Shown here: positions 1 to 10,767 of the stretch, piece by piece
Layout: each line of letters starts with the position of its first letter
How positions within the stretch are numbered: position 1 is the stretch's first letter
NCBI GenBank assembly: GCA_963932465.1
Contig: OZ010788.1
Location: 197,844,559 to 197,908,558 of the forward strand
Direction of reading: 5' to 3'
DNA: 64,000 nucleotides
Origin: Maratus speciosus
Taxonomy: Eukaryota; Arthropoda; Arachnida; Araneae; Salticidae
The notes under the pieces: model-generated
What the model was told of the DNA's origin: nothing
What the model saw: the letters and a program-made list of their open reading frames with translations, nothing else
Database searches by the model: none
Made by a program: the position numbers and the translations under genes

Positions 1-800
1 GAAAAGATGTTAAAATATGCATTGAAAATCTCATTAAAAATTACTAAAAATTCAAGTTAGAGGGTAAAATTTTACAACATTAAGCTAGAAGTTTGAAACG
101 GAATTTCAAAAAATCGCCATAAAATGTAAAAAAAAGGAAAAAAAATTCAAAAATTGCTATAGGAATTCAATTTTATTGAAAAAGGACAAAATTTAATAAG
201 TTCTGCAAAAAGATTGAAACTGGAATCTTTTTACAAATGATAAAAAATTGCATAAAAATTCAAAAATTGCTGTAATAAGCTTTATTGAAAAGAGGACAAC
301 ATTTATTGAATTGGGCTAAAAAATTGAAACTGTATCCCATTTACTAGTGTGAAAAAAATCACAGCATAAAAATCGCTAAAAATTCAGAAAATCAGAGAAG
401 TCAAAATGTACTATAGTAGGGCTAAAACATTGTATCCAGAAATTTTTCACAAATGGGGGAAAAAAATCCTTGCGGGATGGGATTTTTTAAATTGCTAACA
501 ATTTAAACCAGAGGATGCAATCGTGGAAAGACAAAATTTACTACATTAGGGTTAAAAGTTTGAAACCGAATTTCTTTTATAAATGTCAAAAAATCACTGC
601 AAAATGCCAAAAAACAATGAAATAATCGAGAAAATTTTACTGTATATATTCCAAATAAACTTTATTGTAAAACGGACAAAATGTACTACATTCTGCTAAA
701 AAATTTAAACCAGATTCTGTTACAAATTTGGAAAAATATCCATAAAACATGAAAAAAGGCTAAAAATTACATTAAAAAAAACGACTCAAAAAGTCCAAAA
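1..800. repeat. Degenerate AT-rich tandem array, units of about 110-145 bp
   Basis: About six diverged copies of one unit begin near 65, 186, 296, 404, 531 and 676. Each reads roughly 'acaaaatttactacattagg', then 'gctaaaa..ttgaaac' and '..tacaaatg..aaaaaatc'. The spacing is irregular, so this is an old array. It runs off the left edge of the window. A run rich in 'acaaagacac' near 885-900 could be the microsatellite tail of a HINE-like element, but no matching end is visible. There is no coding signal. Confidence 0.6.
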
Positions 801-984
801 ATAGGCTTCTATGTGCATAACTTTAGACATACAGCTACCTTCTTGCCAAATCTTATAACTCTATGCACAGTGATCTCGTCAGCACAAAGACACATAGACA
901 AACCTCTATCTTCTTTATTAGATTAATTTTTAATACAATTATTCAATTTGTAAATAAATCATATCAGTTGTAAATTTCCAAATG

Positions 985-1072
985 GGGGAAAAGTCCAGGC
1001 TAGGATTCGAACCAGGGATGTCTTGGCTGGAGCCGCCAATGCACTACCTACTGAGCCATCCCGGGCAAATCT
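985..1072 (-). mobile_element. tRNA-derived SINE head
   Basis: On the minus strand the segment reads like a tRNA gene: an A-box-like 'TGGCTCAGTAGGTAGTGCA' follows 'CCCGGGA', and a B-box 'GGTTCGAATCC' lies about 35 bases further on. There is no proper acceptor-stem pairing or CCA context and the sequence continues into AT-rich DNA, so it is a SINE promoter region and not a functional tRNA gene. The 3' tail limit and target duplications were not resolved. Confidence 0.6.
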
Positions 1073-1263
1073 GGAGGACTAATTCACCCAGCTAACCCTA
1101 ATGTTGCCATACTATGCTTTTTCCGATGAACATTATAGCTTATTTCAGCTTTTATTGGGCAGTACAAAGGAACTAAATTTTATGTTTGAGATTAATAATT
1201 AAAAATATCTAATCAATAGTTAATCTAATTTTAATACTCAACAAGAGGTGCTGTTATGCTGTT

Positions 1264-1877
1264 CTTTTTTAGCTCATAGGCTATGAAAGCCTGAGAGCTA
1301 ATGTGCCCGCCAGTTCTGTATGTGTGTATGTATGTACGTAACGCGATAATTCTTGATAGAAATATACGATTTGCTTCAATTTTTTTTTCTAGGTTCATTC
1401 TGATAAGTCGCTTCCCTGATAAGTTTTGAGGATTCATTGGTTAAGTATAAAGAGGGAACGGGGGCTAATCCCCCCTAAATTAGGTAAATGGGCTTTTCAT
1501 GCAGAATTATCAGATTTTCTGCAAATTTTGGTATGCCGGTTAATTCTGATTACGAACTTCCTTGGTTAGATTTGAAGGTTCATTGTTTAAGTCTAAAGGG
1601 GGGCACAGGGGGCCAATACCCCCTTAATTTGCATAAATAGATTTTTTATCCGATTTGATTCAAATTTGGTATACGATACAGGTTTATTCTGTTAAGGCAC
1701 TTCCCTGATGAGATTTGGAGGTTCATTGGTTAAGTATAAAGATGTGATGCAGTGGGGGAACTAATCCCCTCCTTAATTTATTTTTCAGGGGGCATTATTC
1801 TTTGAAATAAGAGTATACTTTACAATTAGTGTGAATAGCCTATGAGCTCAATGCCATCAGTTTAACTAGCAACTTTT
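1264..1877 (-). mobile_element. HINE-like tandem-repeat element, family A
   Basis: Read on the minus strand, the element begins near 1877 with 'AAAAGTTGCTAG'. It then carries 'TTGAGCTCATAGGCTAT', three tandem units of about 143-147 bp (anchor 'ttcattggttaagtataaag' at 1433, 1580 and 1722), a 'GTAT'-type microsatellite (1320-1343), and 'CATAGCCTATGAGCTAAAAAAG' split over 1264-1285. The two ends are therefore complementary over about 15 bases. This is the layout reported for Helentron-associated interspersed elements (pearl/CvE and DINE-1 types). It is non-autonomous; no replicase is present. Confidence 0.55.
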
Positions 1878-2204
1878 CTTTTTATTTATTCATTGATCAC
1901 TGTTACTCCGTATTAAATTCGAAGAAATGCTGTATACTTTGTAAATGCTACTGTGCTACTCTGTTAACAATTGATTTGATATTTTCTTAGATGCATTAAT
2001 TTTTAGTGTTTATATTTTATTTATTTATTTATTTTTTTTTTTTTTTTTTTTTTTTTGCTTTTAAAAATATTAAGGATGATCAGTGAAATTCTTTGAAAAA
2101 AAAATGATAATTTTTTTTATTGCTTAAAAATTCTTTGAACCTTCCTGAATCCATTGGTATGCCCAGTTTTTTTTTCTGAGTATTAGAAATAATTGTAAAA
2201 ATTC

Positions 2205-3548
2205 AAGGGAAGACAAGACTGGGACACTACACCTACTCGCACTAAGGGAAGACATGACTGGGACGCCACACCCACTCATATTAATTTTACTCTAGCATTT
2301 TATACTCATTTATTATATGTAACTAAACTTCATCCAAGTGTTTATATATTCTTTAATTTATGTGTTTGATAAAACATTGCAAGAACTTCACACAAATTAG
2401 AAGTGTCTAAGTTTTGTAGCTTTTCGAAAAATTGTACTTTTCAGCTAGAAACCCTATTAACTCCTAAAGTATTTGAGTATTTTGATAAAAAGAATTTTGT
2501 TGGTAGAGTACAAATATAAGATCATATGTGGTAGACTGTTCTAAAATATTTTAATTAGTTTCAGAAAAAAGCATTTCTGAAAATAGAAAATTTTTGAAAA
2601 ATTGCGATGGCTCTAAAATAAGAAGTTTTAGTCTCAGAAAAAAAACTGTCTGCCATAAGTCTTGAGCATTTTTCAGTGTATAGGGATTCAGAATTTCATC
2701 AAAATCTGTCTGATAGTTTCTGAGGAAACAGGTCTTAAAGCTCGCATTTCCTCCCTATGATTGCACCCATTCTTGTCTTCCTCAAAAACACTTTTCAGCT
2801 TTGTCATTTTGTAACACAAAGTGCAAGTTCAAAAAATACAAGTCGCAGTTCAACACAAAACAAAACACAAAAAGTTGATTCGGTCCAAAGTCTGTTCTGT
2901 CGATATGTAATCAGAAAACTCAATTTGTCATTCGCAAAGAGCGAGAACTGTGAATATTTATGTTTGGTTGGTTGTGTTTATGACAGCTAATTATCAGCAC
3001 GAGGGATATAGGCCCTAGGGAAGGAGGAGTGGCCACCGTGGGGGTCTTAAGGGAGCCTAACCCATATTTACGCTTGGAAAACCAAGGTTAGAAGAAAACT
3101 TCGAACAGTTAGACCGACGGGCGCGATTGGGATCAAACCCAACACCTCCCATCTGCCAGCTTCGAGAGCAGAACCTCTTGGCCACTGGGAATAATTATGT
3201 TATTTGGATCTAAAAAATCGTATTTTTCAGGTAAAAATCCCGTTATCTCATAAAGTACTCGAGTGATTTTGATATATATATTTTTTTGTGGTAGAGTATA
3301 AATATAAGATAACAGCATACATATGTGGCAGACAGTTTTTAAAAAAACTAATAACATTTCTGAAAAATTGCCATTGCTCTAAAATAAAAAAAATTGTCCC
3401 AGAATAAAACTGTCTTCCATAAGTCTTGAGCATAATCCAGTGAATGTGGATTCCAAATTTCATCAAAATCGGTCAGGTAGTTTCCGAGAAAACAGGTCTT
3501 AAAGCTCACATATTTCCCATAGGATTACACCCAGTCTTGTCTTCCCTT
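2205..3548. repeat. Repeat unit with inverted ends and two internal direct copies
   Basis: The left end 'aagggaagacaagactggg' (2205) is matched in inverse by 'cccagtcttgtcttccctt' at 3530-3548. Inside, a block of about 340 bp occurs twice in direct orientation (about 2430-2776 and 3210-3548). Each copy ends in 'acaggtcttaaagctc' followed by 'cttgtcttcc'. A SINE sits between the copies. The inverted ends and direct internal repeats suggest a non-autonomous DNA element related to the HINE-like group, but no microsatellite is seen. Confidence 0.5.
2995..3191 (-). mobile_element. tRNA-derived SINE with TAATTAT target duplication
   Basis: The minus strand starts at about 3191 with a tRNA-like head: A-box-like 'TGGCCAAGAGGTTCTG' and B-box-like 'GGGTTTGATCCC'. 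An unrelated body of about 110 bp ends near 2995. The 7-bp direct repeat TAATTAT is at 2988-2994 and 3192-3198. It is inserted inside the 2205-3548 repeat unit, so it is younger than that unit. Confidence 0.65.
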
Positions 3549-3889
3549 AATAAAGCATCAATTTAAATTAAAAGCTCCTTTAAGGAGAATTATCAATGTG
3601 AGTACTGAATGTTAAAATCTTTTGTCTTCTTGCAGTAGAATATTTAGCTGAGTGTACTTTTTAGTGATCTTTATAGCGATCTTTATAAAGATAACCAATT
3701 AACATATTTTGGGGGGTAATTTTTAGAAATTTGCTTGCATATTTAGGAAAACTCGGTGTAGTATGTTTAGACATGGTCCCCAAAGTCCCCCTTTTTAATA
3801 TAAATGGTCTCCCAAAGTCCCCTTTTAAAATAAAAATGGTTCCCTTTCCCCCTTTTAGGAGACTAAAATGTGTTGGGAGCCCTGTATTT
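3549..3889. other. AT-rich sequence without a recognised feature
   Basis: No gene, RNA or repeat is visible apart from a small internal duplication of 'cccaaagtcccccttttt' around 3777-3830. The open frame there is short and compositionally random. Confidence 0.5.
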
Positions 3890-4290
3890 GCGAGTATGTC
3901 AATATTTCATGAGAATGTCTTGTTAAACATCTCAAATTCTGTATTTCACTAATCTTTGCTTTCTTTATTCGTTAAAATGTATAAATGGATAGCAGGCATA
4001 ATTTAAAATAATAAAGTGTGAAATGAACTTAGAGTACATTTGATAGCAGTATTATACATTATAATTTCATACTTCATTCTTTTGAATTTTGTACTATGTT
4101 ATAGTACTTATTTTTTTTATTGTTGTTTTTGTGAATATTTGATTTACATAAATACTGCATTAAAATTTGTTTAATCCAATAATTATTATTAATAATAAAT
4201 CGCTTTTAAGCAGTTGGTGAACAAAAAAAGTTTGTTTTTTCTTTAATTTAAAAATTGATGTTAAAATTTTTAATCCTGGTGGCATATAAA
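3890..4290 (+). repeat. Duplicated AT-rich segment, copy 1 (uninterrupted)
   Basis: This segment is repeated in pieces further on. 3890-4060 matches 6290-6460, 4050-4200 matches 7525-7660, and 4225-4290 matches 8400-8475. Copy 1 is contiguous, so it shows the state before the insertions that split copy 2. Copy 2 is broken by a block that starts with the mariner-type MITE and by another block at 7663-8400. Confidence 0.6.
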
Positions 4291-4506
4291 TATGCATCAT
4301 TTGCACCTATATTTAGTTATTTCTAACAAAGTGGTGTGCATAAGGTGATTTTTATATAATCTATTTTGTGTAATTTTATAAAATTGCTTTTTGTTATTAT
4401 GTTAAATTATTTGTTTATTACTTTTTTTACATGTATATTTTGAAATCTATTGTACAGTTAATTTATTGAATTTTAAACAAAGGAAATTATTCTTTTTCAT
4501 TCTGTT

Positions 4507-5255
4507 TCAGTAGAAGTTTTGAAATTTTAATTATATGTATAACATGCAACTACATTCAATGTTTTACACAATTAGTGCAAAACATTTAAAGAGACAAATT
4601 ACAAAAATCTAATTTAAAAAAAAATGTTTATTAGTCCTAGTTACGTATTAATTTTTAGCATAATTTTTTTATGCAAAATTTTTTGTTATAAATATTTCTT
4701 TTAAATGTTTTTTTGTGAAATTTAATTTTAGAATAAGTCTACATTAATATTTTCAATACAAAATTTTGACAATATAAATTAGTTTTGCTTTATAAGATTT
4801 TAATAAGGTCTTTTTTAAATGCAGTAACTGGAAATCAAAAGTTGAAAAAAACATTTGTATCTATTTACATAAACTATTTCTGTAGAAGTTTTGAAATTTT
4901 AATTGTGTGTATAACATGCTACTAAATGCAATGTTTTACAAAATTAGGGAAAAACATTTAAAGAAACAAAGTACAAAAATTTAATTTTTAAATAATATTT
5001 ATTAGTGTGAGTTGCATATTAATTTTTAGCATTATTTTTTAATGCAAAATTTTTTGTAACTATAATATTTCTTTTAAATGTATTTTGGTGAAATTTGGCC
5101 TATTAAATTTTAAGGTAAGTCTGCATTAAATATATTTTCAATACAAAATTTCGACAATATAAATTAAAGTTTTGCTTGAAAAGGTTTTTATAAGCTGTTT
5201 TTTAAATGCAGGAAATAGAAATCAGAAGTTAAAGGAAACATTTGTACCTATTTAT
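4507..5255 (+). repeat. Two tandem copies of a ~371-bp AT-rich unit
   Basis: The phrase 'gtagaagttttgaaatttta' begins at about 4510 and again at about 4881, and the rest of each unit follows in parallel: 'acatttaaagaaacaaa', 'ttattagt', 'tgcaaaattttttgt', 'tcaatacaaaatttygacaatataaatta'. The copies are diverged by scattered substitutions and indels. No coding potential is seen. A poly-A tract follows at 5316-5342. Confidence 0.7.
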
Positions 5256-5311
5256 CTGTATAAACTTGAATACAGAATTTTACTGAAAGTTTATTGAATA
5301 CATTGGGAAAA

Positions 5312-5345
<34 letters not shown>

Positions 5346-6289
5346 AGAAGAAATTTGTTAAGTCAAATTAATTATTTGTTAAGCTCTTAATAATCAAAAC
5401 TCCTAAACAAAAGAATCTAGTTATTGTCTCATGTATATATGTATCTTATAGATTATTTTATAGCGAATATTTTATGTTAAATATTTTTAAATTTGGTATT
5501 TTGTCACCTTATGATGGACTTGAAGTTTATTTTCAGTGTAATATATAAACTGTTTTGCATATATTAATTTTCATCTTCAATTAGTTTGTTTTTTAATGTA
5601 TGCTAATTTTTGTGTTCAGTTAAATTAGAAATAAGAAAAAGTTTTTATTAAAATTGGAAATAGTATGTTGCTAAATTTTACATAAAGATTATTATTATTC
5701 ATACTGGGGTATTAACCTAACTTATTTTTACTTTTTAAAGTAAACATTCATTGGTCATAACTGAAATGGAATATGATAAAGCACATAATTAATGTAAAAA
5801 TGTATTTTTGTATTATATTTATTGTTGTACATAATTATAATGAAAAATAATGTGTAATTCGATTACAAACAACTTGTTCTTTCATGATTATGCCCTATTA
5901 CTTGTTCATTTCACCATTTGTTAGTATATCCGCACACACACTATTGTGAAAAATATTTATTTCTAAAAATAAGTTTTAAAAAAAAGGTCCCAAAAATATT
6001 TTTTGATTTTAATTTTCTTATTGCTTATTTATTAAAGGTGGCAAGCATATCTTTAATTAAATATTATTAAACCTTATCCAAAAAATTTTACATTTTCAGG
6101 CATTTTTTCAAGAACATATTAAACCTTTAAATAATCAGTCATATTCTGTTGATGCCAATTAATTTAGATCTTCAGTTCATTTTGAGCTCCAGAACTAACA
6201 ACGTTAAAGAAAAAAAAAATTAGTTGTCTGCTTTTGTTCGTTTAATTTCAATATTTCAACTCTTAAAAAATACTTAAATATTTTTTTAC
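5256..6289. other. AT-rich unique sequence, nothing recognised
   Basis: Very AT-rich DNA with poly-A (5316-5342) and no open frame, RNA gene or repeat that I can support. Confidence 0.5.
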
Positions 6290-6462
6290 AAGTATGCCAG
6301 TATTTCATATAATAATGTCTTGTTAAAAATCTCAAATACTGTATTTCACTAATCATTGCTTTCTTTGTTTAAAAAAAAAAAAAAATGATAGCTTGCATGA
6401 TTTAAAATAATAAAGTATGAGATGTACTTGAGAGTATATTTGATATCATTATTATTTATATA

Positions 6463-6972
6463 CAGGGTGTGTCACAATTCTCAACTCCTTGGTTTGGAAG
6501 GCTTATAAAAAAAAATATTACCAATACATCAACAAAGTTGATTTTACTTGAGAAAAAACATTACAAGTTTTGTTTCACAAATGTTCAATATGTGAACCTT
6601 TGGTGATGCGGCAGATATGAAGTCTAAAGTCAAATTGAAGCAACCACTTTTCTCAAACTTCCGAAACCACACATGAATTGTTTTATCCATTGGTGGTTGC
6701 AATCCGTATTTTGTACGAACCTTTCTTTGAACTGTCACAACAGATTGAGTTTTCGCAAATTCTAACACAAAGTAAGCTTTCTCTGAGCCTATAAACACCA
6801 TTATCTTATGTGCAAAATTTTCAAAAGTGTGCTTTTCGGTTATTTGCAACTGCTAACTCATTTGTGAAACGCACCTGTAATGTTTCTTTCTCAGTAAAGT
6901 CAACTTAGTTACTGTATTGGTAATTTTTTTTATAAGCCTTCCAAACCCCGGAGGGAATTGTGACACACCCAG
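6463..6972 (-). mobile_element. Mariner-type MITE (deletion derivative) with TA target duplication
   Basis: Long terminal inverted repeats of about 130 bp start CAGGGTGTGTCACAATT on the left and CTGGGTGTGTCACAATT on the inverted right end. TA dinucleotides flank it at 6461-6462 and 6973-6974. The interior keeps part of a transposase N-terminus on the minus strand (separate entry). It interrupts copy 2 of the segment duplicated at 3890-4290. The arms are diverged, so it is not recent. Confidence 0.8.
6544..6849 (-). pseudogene. Transposase N-terminal fragment (DUF4817-like helix-turn-helix)
   Basis: In this 101-codon open frame, residues about 25-70 carry the pattern typical of the DUF4817 domain found at the N-terminus of some Tc1/mariner-superfamily proteins: 'FAKTQSVVTVQRKVRTKYG', then '..PP..KTIHVWFRKFEKSGC'. 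This domain is a DNA-binding helix-turn-helix. The catalytic DDE/D region is absent: downstream residues belong to the opposite terminal repeat, so the source element lost most of its interior by deletion. Residues 1-20 and those after about 71 look like chance translation of the terminal repeats. It cannot be an active transposase, but it identifies the family of the surrounding MITE. Confidence 0.7.
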
Positions 6973-7662
6973 TATAAATTTCTCTTACGTGGTGCAAAAA
7001 TGAGGCTGGATTTATATCTTACCATTTGGCAACAACCACAGCAACGATTCTCAGTAGTTAATTTATGGTAACATGGCCCAACCTATTCAGCAAATCAAAA
7101 TTCAGAGAGAATCTCTTTTTAAAGACAAATCATTTAATCAGCGTATGAACAGCAATGCCATTGGTTCATTTTTCTGATCAAAATTGTCTTTTAGACACAG
7201 CAGAAAATGTTTTGTTTAAATTTCATTAGCCTCTCCATAGTGTTTTTTAAAGCAATTTAAATTAATTTAAGCCATGTTGTGCAATATTATAGGCAAAAAA
7301 ATGCATTTTTATTTGCATTTACAACGAAGTTTTACATTACTTTTTTATACATTAAAAATATTTGTAAATTTCATTTGTTAAAATGATTTAAGATAATAAT
7401 TATTCTGGCTAGAGGTGATGTAAATAGTGGTGAGTGACGGATGCGAGCTGCGATCGCTTAGCAGTACCAGTGTGAATTCCGCTGCAATTCACGGGTGTTG
7501 CGATCAGTGGGCTGAGGCCCCTAGTGCATTATAATTTCATACTTTTGAATATACTATGTTATACTTATTTTTTATTTATTATGTATTGTAAATATGTAAA
7601 ATATTTGATTTACATAACTAGCTGTTTAATCTAGTAATTTTTATTACTAATAAACTAGAAAG

Positions 7663-8400
7663 ATAGCCTGTCAAAAGTGATGGAAAATGAGACATAAAGA
7701 TATATACAACACAAGTGCAAAAATATGAGTAGTTTTTCTCGCTTGTTCCACAGTGTCAAAAGAAAATAACATATTTTAAAATGTGGAAATATGTTGCCAG
7801 AAAATATATTGCCATATTTTCTTTTTCGCCAAGGCCCCTATACTGGAAAAATACTGAGAATTTAATCTCTGTATCCAGCTGTGTAAAGCACATTAAAATT
7901 GGGCAGTTAGGAGCTCAGATAGCACAGCATCGCCTAGTGGCGATTATTTTATTAGTAGCATCAAGATGAAGGCATAAAGACGTACATTTTCGTTTTTTAT
8001 ACTTTAAATTTTGACCCATAGATTCTGAAATAAAGCTTCAATGCGTGGAGTTTAAATTAAATAGCGGTGAGCTCGATTCTAAAAGATTAATGGGTTTTCA
8101 ATGGGAATTTCGCTAAATTAGCCAGCTATCACCAAGTGTGCCTCATGTATGGCAACTTATTTTTGTCGCCAAATTTGGTGATATTTTGCCAAGTTGGTCA
8201 AAATTTGGCGCTATTGTGGCAACCCTGCCATTAGTACTTTTCAACAATTACTCATTGTTGAAACTGGTACCGATATCTCCATAGGAAGCCCAACCCTGGC
8301 ATGGCGGTCTCCTGCCATAGATCTGATGAGGTGGTCTAACCGAAATTGTGAGGGACACACAGAGACTTGGATTTTATATAAATAGATTGCTCTCAAGTAG
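7663..8400. mobile_element. Probable hAT-like insertion in duplicated segment
   Basis: Comparison with the uninterrupted copy at 4200-4225 shows about 740 bp of extra sequence here. Its right part (8150-8235) has the repeated 'TTTGGCG/TTTGGTG..GCCAAGTTGG' words and '..GTGGCAACCCTGCC' typical of some hAT termini. The same vocabulary recurs at 53690-53860. No clear 8-bp target duplication or transposase was found. Confidence 0.35.
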
Positions 8401-8475
8401 CTGGTGTTTTTTTTTTTTTTTTTCCTAATTCAAAAATTGCATTTAAAATTTGAATCCTGGTGACTTACATATATG

Positions 8476-9200
8476 TAACATAGAATGTAATTGGCAAAAT
8501 TGTAACAAACTTAAACCAAGTCAGACTTTTTTGTGTTTGATATTATATATCTTGAAAATAGTCTGAGATGACAATAGCATTTAAAATTAAAGATTGTCTT
8601 TTGATATTTTATAACTTTTATTGTGCTTGTTTACATTAAAATAGTCTGTTATTTATTTTTTATAAAAATACAAAGTGATTATTAAAACCATTAAATGATT
8701 ATAAAATCATTTCACTCCAAAATATGGAATACCCTTTTGTTCAGCATTCCCGTTGCTCTGCCATGTGTGCATATATTCTGCTGTTGGAGAAACCAGGTGT
8801 AAAGTATGTTTGAAATGATACTTGTGTTTGCTAGAAAAAATAAGAGAAAAATGTCTCCCTGTCCCCTCCCTGTGCAAGTGGCAAGTGCAAGGAGACAAGA
8901 ATGAGTTACTTTCAATAGGAGTATTTCCAAAATAGCAAAATGGTAAACATATTGAAACATAATGGATTTTTTACAAATTGGCACTTGGGAACCCATTATT
9001 TTAGAATGGTATATTTTAGGGAGTATACTGGTTAAAACTGGGGTGAGAAAGAATTTCTTCCCTTCCACAGATCTTTGGAAAGAATAGGTCGTCCACTCAC
9101 TGAAAGAATGAGGTTGCAATGAAATAAGTTTCTCACCAATAATTTCTATGTCTCTCTACAGAACCTGCTTTCCCGCCATAGGTTAACTGTGTTTAACTTC
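8476..9200. other. Unique AT-rich sequence without supported gene
   Basis: A 135-codon minus-strand frame (8712-9119) is the longest open frame outside repeats. It has no splice context, domain or family resemblance, and its composition follows the local base composition. I treat it as chance. Confidence 0.45.
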
Positions 9201-9221
9201 TCTTTCTGTCTTTTAATTACA

Positions 9222-10100
9222 GATTGACCGAAAATTCATTTTCGGCCCAAAATCTGAGTTTCGCCGAAAAGACGGCTAAAAATTCGGCTGGACCGAAACT
9301 CGAACTAAAAACTATCAGTATTCCAAAAATCTTGTTTCTTCTTTCGGAAATTTTCAATATTACTCATCGATTTGAGCTGTATCGGCTCAAATGAGACTAT
9401 TTATTGTTGTGAACTTCATGGTTTATAATTATCACGGCTGCGGAGTCGGAGTCAGACCTATTTTTGAGCAAAAGAGTCGAAGTCACTAAAAAACAAGCTG
9501 ACTCAGACTCCAGATTTTTTTGTTAGACATTTAAAAGTGAAATTAAACTAATTATATGTAATTTTAAATCTATAAAATGAATTATTATTGTTATTTATGG
9601 GCTATATCAGGCTACTCAAGTTAAGGATCACCGATTTGCTGCTATTTATTTAAATTAAATAAAAATAATTTATAATTTTGTTTAAATTATTTTCCTTTCA
9701 TTATAAATCACTTCATAATGTGTTAAAATTAGGTGTCCTAGCTTTACTTTCAGCCACTGTGGCCATATTTTTGACGATACTTAATTTTCTTATGTAAAAA
9801 TTAATCTATATCATAATTTTTAATACTAATTTATTAATTTCCTCTATTAAAAATACATATTTGAATTTTTAAAACAATTGCATAGATTAATTTTGAGTTA
9901 ATTCATTGTATCTTATTAAAAAAGGAAAAATTTCAGTCCTATGAATTTGAGAAAATATAAATTGAAGTTTTTCATGTGTATTTTGTACCCTTAAATTTTG
10001 AGTTGTTCTACCTCTAATTTCTAACTAACTTTCTTTTAACTTCGCAGCTTTTATATTCAGAGTTGGGCAAAAAAAAAATCTTTGATTTTTAGAACCTGAA
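9222..10100. other. Possible fragments of hAT-like termini
   Basis: 'gaccgaaaattcattttcgg' (from about 9226) and 'ggctgcggagtcggagtcag' (from about 9437) resemble terminal regions of hAT-type elements seen in many animals. No matching second ends or 8-bp target duplications were found, so these are relics at best. The rest is AT-rich without features. Confidence 0.3.
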
Positions 10101-10656
10101 ATACAAAATACTTTTTAAATTAAAAAAACTCCATATGCAATATATATGTATTTTCAAAAGACATTTAAAATACAAAATACATTTTGAAATTTTAAAAATT
10201 ATTGTGTATTAGATTACACTAAGCCAAAGCAAACTGCTTTTGCAAAACTAATTAAACTCTTAAAAATTATAAATTCCCATATTAAAGAAGCAAAATTGAC
10301 ACAGTCTATAGGAGAACAATTTAATGTAGTAAACAAGGAACATTTAAAGAGAGAAAATTTAAAACTGTATACAGAAGCATGAAAAGTTTCCTGGATATAC
10401 TTCAGCTTCATTTAAAGCATAGAAATAAAATATTATATAAAAAAAAAACTATGGTGCAAAATTATGACTTGAAATTATAATTGGTCTATTTAATTCCTTT
10501 AATGAGAATTTGTAGTGCTTGCAGAAAAAAAAATATCTCAATCAGAACATTTGAAGGAAAATTCTTACTAAACCAAAAAAAGGAGAGTTCCTTATGCAGA
10601 ATATGAATTTAACCTTTTCAGATTAATCGATTTATCAGCTAAAAATTGAAATATAG

Positions 10657-10682
10657 TCCGTCTCAAAAGTTTATGCACTCCT
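10657..10682 (+). repeat. Solo Tc1-like terminal inverted repeat
   Basis: 'TAGTCCGTCTCAAAAGTTTA' followed by 'TGCAC' matches the inverted ends of the dead Tc1-like element at 14760-16130. It may be the left end of a larger rearranged element or a solo relic. Confidence 0.55.
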
Positions 10683-10767
10683 CAAATATGGTTAAAAATA
10701 ATTCAAGAAGAAAATATATGAAGCCAATTTACATTTGATTCTCGATGTTTAATCAAAATCAAATAAA

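Noticed and set aside
7430..7520. 5S rRNA-like or SINE-like GC-rich patch
   Set aside because: No internal control region or A/B boxes could be matched on either strand.
8712..9119. 135-codon minus-strand frame
   Set aside because: Longest frame outside repeats, but no recognisable features, no promoter and no splice context.
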